From contig NW_023998423.1 of assembly GCF_014805625.2 (NCBI RefSeq), positions 1,382,277 to 1,446,276 on the forward strand: 64,000 nucleotides of DNA, read 5' to 3'. The stretch comes from Glossina fuscipes. Taxonomy: Eukaryota > Arthropoda > Insecta > Diptera > Glossinidae. A program made the position numbers and the translations under genes. Under the pieces are notes generated by a model. The model was given only the letters and a program-made list of their open reading frames with translations. It was not told the DNA's origin and did no database searches. Shown here in pieces: positions 1-10,000 of this stretch (its first letter is position 1; every line of letters starts with the position of its first letter).

Positions 1-635
1 TTCTTTAAATTCCCAGAATACATGTATTGTGCCGCTTTGAGAATAAGCGTATATTCGTTCTCATTTGTTATGCATGTATTGTGCCGCTTTGAGAATAAGC
101 GTAAAACTCTGCTTAAATACTGCTTATGCAGTTCAGAATACGATCCCTTTCGCTCCTGATTGTCATTTTACATTTCACGTTCTCACTTTTCAATCTCTTC
201 ATAAATGACTAGATTTCTTTTCCAATATTGAACTTCTCCCCATATCCAGGCAAATATTTTTTACTGGTCACAATAAATTTGCTACCTATGCTAAAAGCAT
301 ATTGAAGTTGATCAAGGTTGAAGAAGGCTAAAGAAAAATTTGTGTGTAATTTTTGATTTAGGTTGAGATGGTGGGTACCAGACATTCAAATTAATATATT
401 ATTAATTTATATTTATGATGTTATTTATTGTCTTACTTATTTCTTAGTGATTCTAACGGTTTTACCTAAATTTAGTAAACGCAAACGCATTTTTTATGTG
501 ATAGGATAGGATAGCCCTATATAGTGGGTCAATATGATCTTTTTAAGTTTAAAAATGGCAATCAAGCAGTGCTACTAAAGTGTGACTACTAATAAGAAAG
601 AACGTTAAGAAAATTAATTAGAAAAGATGAAAAAA
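1..635. other. Non-coding flank downstream of the hydroxyacid oxidase gene
   Basis: I see no convincing coding exon. It contains a 31-nt direct repeat (21-51 and 73-103) and AT-rich sequence. TTTATT near 424 reads AATAAA on the minus strand and could serve the oxidase gene, about 210 nt past its stop. Confidence 0.5.
21..103. repeat. 31-nt direct repeat, two copies with 52-nt period
   Basis: The segment 21-51 recurs identically at 73-103. The 21-nt spacer is not repeated. It may be part of a longer tandem array cut off by the left window edge. Confidence 0.8.
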
Positions 636-1931
636 TTACAAATTCGCGTACTCTAGTTGATGCGCTACCATACTACGTTTTATATCTTCTAAAGAACGGC
701 AACCACTTAATGCTAGAGTATCTTCGAAATCTTTTTTGAGCACAGCAAGCATACCTCTGACACCGGCTTCGCCATCACAAGCTAAACCCCATAGAGCTGG
801 GCGACCTACGAAAACCATCTTGGCACCCAAAGCTAAACAAAGTAACAAATTAGTTGACGATATAAAGCTTCATCAAAAGTTTTTAAATGAGTGCAGTTCA
901 CCTAAAGCTTTAAATATATCACTTCCTTGTCTGACTCCACCGTCTAACATAACCGGCAATTTATCGCCGACCGCTTTAACAACCTCAGGCAAAGCTTCAA
1001 TTGAGGCAGGCACATGATCTAACTGCCGCGCACCATGGTTTGAAACAATTATACCGGCGCAACCAAATTCCTGAGCCATAATTGCATCTTCAGCGGTAAG
1101 GACACCTTTAACAATGACCGGCAAATGTGTTAGCTTAACTAACCATTCAACATCTTTCCAGGTGAGAGCCGCATCAAATTGACTGGTTACGTATTTATTG
1201 ATACCAGAAGTACCCGCTTCACCTCGCACGCCATCTGATTGCGTAGATTTGGTGACAAAATTTCCCAAACACAAGTGCGGTGGTAAACTAAAATTATTGC
1301 GTATATCAGCCCAGCGTTGACCAAAAATTGGAGCATCTATGGTAAGCACAATAGCTTTGAAATTTTCCTTTTCCGCACGCCTTACAAGCTGTTCTGTTAT
1401 GGAACTAAATTTAAAAATAATTTACTTTGCAGCAACACCTGTAATCACTGTGAATAAGTACCGATTTTTATAAACATATAACTGAAACCATTTATACGTG
1501 TTGGGGGCCGCCTGAGCAACTTCTTCAATCGACGTCGTGGATAGGGTACTTAGTATAAAAACGGAGCCCATTTTGCCTGCGGCCTTAGCATTCGCTACTT
1601 CACCATCTGGATGGGCTAACTTTTGCATAGCCGTTGGTGCTATTCCCACAGGCCATCGGAGATGCTTGCCAAAGATCTGGCAACTTGCATCTAACTGAGA
1701 AACATCACGCAAACATCGCGGTCTTATACGTATTCTAGCGACAATTTTTAAGTTAAGTTAAGCACTCGTTACTCATTACATACGAAAACATGTGTACCTG
1801 TTAAAGGCTTTTCTATTTAAATTCAAAGTAAATTCATCGCCTGCTCCACTACGATAATAATCCAAAGCCGTCTTTTCAATGACCTTAAAAGCCTCATTCT
1901 CGAAATCTTTTAAACACACGAAAGATGTCAT
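636..1931 (-). CDS. (S)-2-hydroxy-acid oxidase (glycolate oxidase type), 4 exons
   Basis: FMN-dependent peroxisomal enzyme oxidising short 2-hydroxy acids such as glycolate to 2-oxo acids with release of H2O2. Coding exons: 1931-1798, 1734-1462, 1404-902, 832-636; introns of 63, 57 and 69 nt with GT-AG ends and consistent phases. The joined protein is 368 aa, matching the usual ~370. Visible family marks: the Tyr-Tyr of ALDYYRSGAGDE near residue 25 (substrate Tyr), PVGIAPTAMQ (FMN loop), FQLYVYKNR (second active-site Tyr), VIVKG (FMN Lys), SNHGARQLD (catalytic His and substrate Arg), DGGVRQGSDIFKAL and FVGRP (phosphate binding). I chose the ATG at 1931 because it aligns with family N-termini; an in-frame ATG at 1964 would add 11 residues. 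The C-terminus is ANL, the catalase-type variant of the SKL peroxisomal signal. Equivalent to Drosophila CG18003-like genes; HAO1 and HAO2 cannot be told apart here. Confidence 0.93.
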
Positions 1932-3652
1932 TTTGCCAATGGAAACTAAAACTAAACTAATCAAAACCTTTTATTTAAATATTACTCATATTTATTAACG
2001 TCAGAAAGCAGCTTCTCTATGAAGAAGATAAGGCCCGTTATCAAATAAATTTGCAAGTAACAGCCTCTTATGTTGCCTATGTAAGTAAAAAAAACTATTT
2101 ATAAGTTCCTCTTTATGATGTACGAAGAAAGAGAGATTGTTTTTAATCTAGGTTTTGCAAAACACGAAAAGAAAGAAAAGGTGTAAAAATGGGAGTGGAC
2201 ATTATGTAATAAAAGCGGTCCTTTAATTTAAAAAGAGATCTAAACGCCCTTTTGTAACATTTAAGTGTGAAAAGTGGAAATGAAAGTCTCCGAAGTGTCC
2301 TAAAATATATTTTCACAAGAGAAAAAATCGATAGATATTCAAATTCCTATTGCCGTTGTTTACATATAAAAATTGCTTCAATGGGAATGGGAAGCAAGCA
2401 AATATGACCGAGCTTGCAACAATAAGATTGTGACGATAAGAAATGAATCTAGTGTTTATGCACTCTTTGTATTTATTTGCTATTTGTTATACCCTACACG
2501 GCTTGAGTTATAAGAAGTTAAGTTTATGCGATGTATGCAAGATGTACAAGGGCTTGAGGTAAGGGCAAGTCATATTATATCGATAGATTCAGAACCCCTT
2601 TCAAGGACAGTTTGTCTGTCTATCCGTCACACAAATGCTAATCAAACCTCTACGAGATGTGATCGCCTGGATAATGTGCCAATAGAAACGCAAGTCAAAG
2701 TCAGCGAAAATGAAAGGTTGAAAGAAAATAAAAGACTTGATAAAATCGAAAGTTTAACAAAATATGCAGTACATTGAAGGGAATCAAAGTAAACAAGCTT
2801 TTAACATGGTCGACCAAATTCTGAAGGATGACTACAGGCCACAGTCTTTGAGATATTTTGATGAAATGTGGTACACTGCCGTGCCTTGGCCCAAGAAGGA
2901 ACTGCATTAAAAATGAAAATGGTTCGGATCAGGATATTTTTCCAACTTTTTCCCAAATAAAGCCTTATTTTGAAAAGCGATTACGTGAGTAATTGTACGG
3001 TGTTTTAAGATGTTTTATGGCCCACTTTAGCTGTTTTGTTTCTATTATAAAGTAAAATGTAATGTTCTGTCCGTAACTACATGAAATCAGCTGATTTAAA
3101 TATAACCGCATATATTATCGGCTTAGTTAACAATTGTAATATAAATCTTCACACATAGGATTTTTTTTAAAAAAAATTAATTCCAAAAACTTGCGGTTCT
3201 TTTAATAAAAAAAATTTTACGTCGTAGCACTAATCAAAAGGTGCTCAGAAAACCCGCCAAAGTGAGCCAATTACAAAAACAAAAAATTTGACGTGTTTCA
3301 CCAAGAGCAATAATGAAGTATTCCGCTTCAAATTATTCTTCCTCGAAAAAAATGTTAAGAAATTGAATTTATGAATTATCTAGAGGTACTTTCAAAAGTC
3401 TCTCTTGCATCCAAAGAAAAAAAAAAAACTATACAAATTTTTAATATATTTTTCCTCCAAAGACGGGAGATAATTTCTACAAAGTTATATATATAGAATA
3501 GTTAAATGGAGTAGAGTCAGCAGTGGGGGTTAATATCCAAGCCCGCTAAAACAACTGCAAGCACACAGACTTTTTCGCGCTTCGTATAAGCTTTGAATTC
3601 CTTAGGCGAAACAAATGGTTTTAATCATTGACGAAAAAAAACGTCTACATGA
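1932..3652. other. Intergenic region between oxidase promoter and BOP1 3' end
   Basis: It holds the oxidase upstream region, with AATCGATA at 2327-2334 (one mismatch from the fly DRE TATCGATA). A decayed dispersed repeat lies at 2485-3050. The remainder is AT-rich, with no coding exon that I can support. Confidence 0.5.
2485..3050 (+). repeat. Dispersed repeat family A copy
   Basis: It shares the family landmarks: TACCCTACAC start, a GTCTGTCTATCC pyrimidine stretch, TTGATGAAATGTGGTACA, TGGCCCAAG, a GGTTCGGATC core, AAGCCTTATTTTGAAAAG and a TGGCCCAC end. The small ORFs at 2526-2777 and 2701-2907 fall inside the repeat and are not genes. Confidence 0.6.
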
Positions 3653-6395
3653 TTATGTATATAATCGAACTGTGCAGTCAGCACCTGAGGAAAATACCCA
3701 AGGCTGTACGGGATGCCATACTACATCCAGTGCGCCAAACACGTCACGTTTCTCATGAGTTTGTAATTTTTTAAGAGGAACGATTAGCGGATTTTGTAGT
3801 AAATCGCTGCAATAAAAACAGATTTTTTTACGTAATGAACAAATAATTAAATTACATTAGAATTTTGAACTTACTTGTAAACCATGCCATGTGATACTAT
3901 AACGGATTGATCGTCACTTGCAGATGCGAACAATGGATAACGTAAATGAAAAGCAACATTACGAACAGCACCTTTATGCAGGCGCATAGTTTGATACGGC
4001 TTAGTTGACAAATCCAAGTCAAACCATAACATTTTTTTATCAAAAGTAGAAACTAAAAGGTTATCACCCTTCGGATGTATACACATGCCAGATATCCATT
4101 TTGAATTAGTTAATAATTTTTTGATTAGTTCCTGTTTAACCAAATCGTAGATACGTATATTATGCTGGGTCTGTAAGTATTAAGTAAACAGTACTGAAAA
4201 GAATACATTTCGCGAAAGAAATAAAAGTACCGCCACAAAGAAGCACGGTTTGATGGGATGGAACAGAACGCATTGAATGAATCCTTTACTTTTGTTAAAA
4301 GGTATCTGAGAACGTCTTTTGGATAGTTGATGAATTAAAGCCGAACGATTGGCTCCCTCTGGCATAACTGTTGCAAAATAATCGCCTCTACCGTGCCAAG
4401 TAACCTGTCGTATCACCTTAAAATGCGTAAGTATTAAACGTACGCCTTTCTCCTGTTCTTTTGCGTCAGCAGTCGCCCACTGGACAGCAGTTTTAATGCG
4501 CTCGTTTTCCATTGCGTCAAGTTGTGGAGCTTCAGATAGCAACTCGTCGGTTTTCTTAACCAACATTTTATCACCAACCTTAGGATTAATTAACAGTAAA
4601 CGATTACCAGAGGCAACCGCTATTATAGAGAGCTTAGGATTGGGACACCAAGCCACACTACGCACTACATCTTCTGTTTCGATAGTACGTATACAACGGC
4701 CAGTCGCAATCTCCCAAACTGAAAAAGAAAACCTTTTTAAAAGGAAGTTATTTTAGAAACTCATTATAACTTACTTTTAACAGTTTTATCATCCGATCCC
4801 GAGACCATGTATTCACCTTTGGGTTCCACGCTAATTCTACGTACCAAGTCTTTATGGCCTTCATAAATCATACTCTCCACGGTAGGGAACGGTTGCAGAT
4901 CTTTAGGCGACGGCAATTTCGGTATTAAATACTCAGCGTCTATATTTAACTTAACTCTTCTAGCTCTAGGGCATAGGTAGAGGTCAAGACAACGTAAGAA
5001 TCTCTCGCGCAAATAACGTGGATAAGCAGGAACTTCGCGCAGAGATTTATATTTCTGTGGCATGAAATGCAATTTTCGCTTATGAGGTTCCTCCTTCAAT
5101 TTCAACCATTCTCTTTCTTCTCTTTCATCAAACAAATACTCAGGCGGAGGATTATAGGATTCAGCATGACCAGGCAAATCTCGTTTCGGTGCAGAAACTG
5201 GGTCGTGTATACGTCGCATTGCCTCGCGGCCAGTATCTGTCTCCCAAAGCATATAAAATTTAGGTCCCCGTTTAGCTTTACGCTCCTTCTCCAACTCCTC
5301 GGTTGTCTTCATCCAGCCCATCTTGAGGGCGTGCACCATACGACCAACTTTCTTTTTCTCTGAAACCGAAGGTAGAAATGATCTCTTGTGGTCAGGGACG
5401 TTTTTTATAGGCATTTTCTCCACTTCTCTTGTGAACCAATCGATCCAAGGTTCATATTCATCGTGCTCAGGATTCGGTATGCGTGACGAATTAATGCGTT
5501 TAATTAATTCGATATCAGCATCCGTTAATACTACCTCTTGTCCAGTTTGAGGATCTTTAACAGTACGCCAAAAGTTGGGATCTTCTATTTTACGCAAGAA
5601 ATCGTCGATTTGATCTCCTTTAGGAGGTTTAATAATTTTTTTGGCATCCCAATCGTACCCAATGTGCCTATACTCATCATACCAATGCATAGGTATATTG
5701 CCGACCGTATTTCGTATATCTTCTTCATCGGAAGTATCTGAATTCTCGTATTCTTTGCCAATTTGATACTTTTTTAAGAGATTTTTCCGTTCTTTCGATT
5801 TTGGCGAAGTTTTCAGTTCTTTACCAAATTCCTGGAGGACAGAAACCTTAGATTTACAGAGGGTGGACGTGGAAGGTTGAACATCCTCCAATTTTTGATT
5901 GTTTTTCTTTGCAGATTTCTTAGTCTTTTCAATTTTCTTAGATATTATGGTTTCCTGTTCTTTATCTTCCAAATCTTTTACCCCATCTTCATCGCTTGTG
6001 GAAATATCTTCAATCTCGGCTTCATTTATTGAGTCGTCATCGGTGTCATTACTAACATTTTTATCATCATCCTTAACATTCTCTTCGTCAGAAAACTGCT
6101 CGTCGCCGCTTTCAAATTCCAATTCAGTGCTACTACCACTATTGCCCGAATGAAATGTTTGATCGATGCCCTCATCAGCATCACTACTATCTTCGATAGC
6201 ATCATCATCTAGTGTTTGCAACAAATCCTGAATGTGAAACCAAATTATTTAAGCAAAGGGAGGGATAACAATATTATTCTTTACCTCTTCTTCATTATCC
6301 GTTAAGGTGCCATTCTTTTCAGCTTCTGAATTTAATTCATTTGGTACTTCATTTTCAACACCCTCAGACTTCCTTTTCCTAAATCTTTTAATCAT
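3653..6395 (-). CDS. Bop1: Ribosome biogenesis protein BOP1, 5 exons
   Basis: Nucleolar WD40 protein of the PeBoW complex (Pes-Bop1-WDR12), needed for ITS2 processing and 60S subunit maturation. Exons: 6395-6285, 6227-4775, 4718-4231, 4170-3875, 3806-3653; introns of 56-68 nt; phases join cleanly to 833 aa, comparable with fly orthologues. The N-terminus is basic, then strongly acidic (about residues 35-110), followed by a Lys-rich stretch. The BOP1 N-terminal domain follows ([54 protein letters not shown]). WD40 repeats fill the C-terminal half ([33 protein letters not shown] at the end). Exon 5 closes the last blade exactly as expected. A CACGTG box lies 66 bp upstream of the ATG. A damaged copy of exon 5 occurs at 9082-9305. 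Confidence 0.96.
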
Positions 6396-6460
6396 TTTTA
6401 ATTTAAAAAGCAAAAATGCTCATACACAAAAATGCCCTTTTTACACAAAAAGTTTTATCA

Positions 6461-6466
6461 CACGTG
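6461..6466. promoter_or_regulatory. CACGTG E-box in the BOP1 promoter
   Basis: Perfect palindromic Myc/Max E-box 66 bp upstream of the BOP1 start codon. In Drosophila, CACGTG close to the transcription start is a known mark of Myc-driven ribosome-biogenesis genes. Function here is inferred from position only. Confidence 0.5.
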
Positions 6467-7085
6467 TTGACAGCAAAGAACACTGTTGACAACTGAAGTA
6501 GTTTCAAAGAAATTCGCGGTTTTTTCTTTGTGATTTTTTATACGGTATTGCCAGATAATGCAATAGCGAAATGAAACAATTGAAATTCTTTATAATAGAT
6601 TATTAAAAATCATTATCATAATTATTATCATATGAAAATATATATATTATATATACTATATATATAATTTTATTTATTCCGCATATTGATTTTTTTTTTA
6701 AAGATACCGCCGAATAATATAATTTTCAACGTTTAGATTTTTAACCGTATTCCCATGAACCCAAGATATTTTGTGTTAAATTAGCTGAAACTGTTCTTAA
6801 AATTAAATATACTTTTGATATAAGCACAACAATTATTAGCTAGAATGTTGTGAGAGTAGTGCTGCATGAACATGGGCTTAGATGTATTGGTTTTAGTACA
6901 TTAAAAATGTTATATTTAAAGTAAATAAAAATTTTTTTTAACGTACTGAAGAAATTTAGTTTTTTACAAAAGAAGGGGAAAAAAGTCAAACAAATGCTTT
7001 TAAGAGGTATTAAGGAAATCCGAAGTGCTCTTTGCGGGGACTAAAAACGAAAACGTCTAGTAAGTACATAAAAGTAAACACAAAT
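6467..7085. other. Non-coding gap between BOP1 promoter and stargazin-like 3' end
   Basis: AT-rich, with a TA-rich stretch around 6635-6670. It must hold the 5' flank of BOP1 and the 3' UTR of the neighbouring gene. No coding exon seen. Confidence 0.5.
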
Positions 7086-10000
7086 TCATCTGCCTATGTT
7101 GACAGCCTCGTCAGCCATTGCTATTTCGTCGGTTGGCGCTTTGCTGCCCTTCTTTTTGCCTGAATACCACAGAAACAAAACACCACAAGCGATGTTGACC
7201 GCAAATGTAAACCAAGCCAAGTAAACACCGTAACCGTAACTAAAAAAAGGAAAAAAATTTGTTTAAAAAATTTGTCAAATATTTAAATTTAATCTCAAGA
7301 AAAAAATTAGCGATTAGTGATCGGCGCAAGTGCTCTTGTATATCCCATATATATTTAATAAATAAGAGAAGCGTTTTTTTTTGGACATGATCAAGCTGAA
7401 ATCATAGAAAAACTTGTTCAAAATTGACAGTTGACTTTTAAAATTTTTTTTAAAACCCACAGGGTATATTAATTAGAGCGGATATATGCAACACACAGAA
7501 TGACTAAAAGTAGACCCTTTTACTACACCTTTTACTACACTAAAGGATGCAGAATGATTTTTCAAATCGCTCTAAGCCTGTCTGTCCGTCTGTCCAGGTA
7601 TTTTTGTGTTCAAACTGCAGGTCGCAATTTTTGAAAAATTTGGTACAGTGACTTGTTTTGACCCAAGGACGAACACTATTGAAATTGATTCGAGTCGATC
7701 CATTCTTGCAACCACTCCCCATATAACGTTCTATTATGAAAAGTTGTCATATGGAAAAAAATTACAATTTTCAAAATTTCTAGGCAAAAGTGATAAAGAA
7801 GTAGTAGTAGAAAATCTTCGAAATTCTGAAAACATAAAACTCACTTAATTTTCATTTCTTTTTTAACTTGTTCCCGACACTTTGCTGCTTGAATTATGTA
7901 CACATACATGGGTAACTAAATATAAAATTTGATTTGTCTTTTGATAATTGTAGACTCGTTTCATAAGAATTGAAAACAAAACAACGCTTTTGGTAGGCTA
8001 CTAGTATTTAGTGAATACAATGGCCAAATTGCTTAGTGTTTGATTATCATTACTAAGCGATCTCGGAACAGCTGTTAGGACCAAGTCTAAGTTGTATGTG
8101 TTGTTCGGAACAACGACGTCAGGAATCTAGATAAAGACGCCGGGCAATGCGTCGTAGGTTGTGAGACTAGGAAATACACACTAGTCTCACAACCCATTCC
8201 CTTACAATAAGCAGAATATGAAAACGGAATAATATATTTTATAAGAAAAGTTGCAAAATTATACTTTTTTTAAATTTCATTAATAAAATAAATAAATAAA
8301 TATGCATCCATTCACATATCAATCTGAGTTTTTAGTAAAAAATTCCATACAGCAAAATGAAATACTTGCCATAGAAACATAAACAAAATAAAAATGTTGC
8401 GGAGAGTATTTTTTTGGGTTGTTGTTCATTTTCATGAGCAAAGATGTGCGGTTTTTGTTTAAATTCATACAAAGATGTGCGTTTTTTGTTCATATTCATA
8501 AAAAGATCTGCGTTTTTCGTTTACGTATTCATTCGTCGCCATATTAATTATTATTCGCCGTTATTTTTCTGCTTATGCAAGAGCAATGGAATCTGAGGGG
8601 AACTTTTCTTTATTGTATTGCATATGCATATGATTTTATCCAAACGATTTGAAGAACTATTATTGAGAATTTGAAAAAAAAATTTCAAAAAAAGCCCATG
8701 TAATGGAAATCATGATAATAATAAACCGCCAATGTAATAATGCGTGCAATATGCGGATTGCGTATGCGTAGTAAGCAGTAGCATAATGACATTCTAAATT
8801 GGTATGAAAACTTTGAATCAGCTGGGGACATTTTTTGAACCCCTTCTCACAGAAGAGGTCGAATTTCCAATATTTCCTGATGAAAATTACGTGATAATAG
8901 TAAATTGACAGAGAAATTTTTCTTAGCAAATTTGGATCACGTAGGTATACCACCGCATATAAGGATTCTCATGAAACGTAAACTCTCATAAGGAAAAAAG
9001 CCTAGTTGTAAATTTTTCTGTGATGAAAATTTGTTCATAATAATTAATAAATAAAAAAATTAAGTGGTCTTAATTTCAACGATGTTTCAACCATTGACGG
9101 AAAAAGATCTCTACAAGATTATGTACATAATCGCATTGTGCAGTCAGCACCTGAGAAAAATACTCAGAGCTGTACGGGATGCCATACTACATCCAGTTTC
9201 TCATGAGTTTGCAATATTTTGAGAGGAACGATTAAAGAATTTTGTAGTAAATCTGCTGCAATAAAAACAAATTTTTTTACATAATGAATAAATAATTAAA
9301 TTAAAACAAAAAATCTACTTGATCAGCGCTCGAGTTCTTTTGAAAAATGTTATGAGTAGCTCTAATTAAACGACTGGATTGGTTTATCGACTGGGATCGT
9401 TCTTCTATCAAAGAATTAAGAAGTGAAACTTGATTCGTAGTATAGAAAATATTTACATTTTCATAAAATAAATGGCAACTATTTCAAAAAATTTAATAAC
9501 TTTTAAATATTATGTGCTACTAACGTTAATTCTGCGCCGTCGGGATAAGCATAGAATAAATGCTCTTTGGTATAATCCACGGAGGCAAACATAACCTGTA
9601 TAACCACCAGAGCCGTCGAAGCAGCTACCAAATTTATGCCGCCCGCCAAACGTTTAAACATGTAACGGGGATTTTTAAAAGTGTAGAAGGAAAACACCGA
9701 ACCCAAACACATAACGAAAACAGTGATGCAGGCGAAAGAAGCCTGCGATCTGATGTAGTCTAAAAAGGGAAAATAAAATAAATAAAATAGATAGATCAAC
9801 TTTATCCCTTTGCTAAGGTTAACATAAAAAATAGCTCATTTTTCTATACACTTTTGAATTTGAATTTTGCTGATATTATTTTTAGACCATATTCAAATTT
9901 TCCCTATGGAAATCAGTGAGGAGTATGCAATCAACTATTAAAGCTTGCGTTTTTTATATTTCGTCTTATAAAAAACCGATCGATTGAGCGACAGAAGGAC

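Noticed and set aside
5067..6208. Several ORFs opposite or out of frame with BOP1
   Set aside because: Shadows of the long BOP1 exon 2, including Ser-rich mirror images of its acidic stretch.
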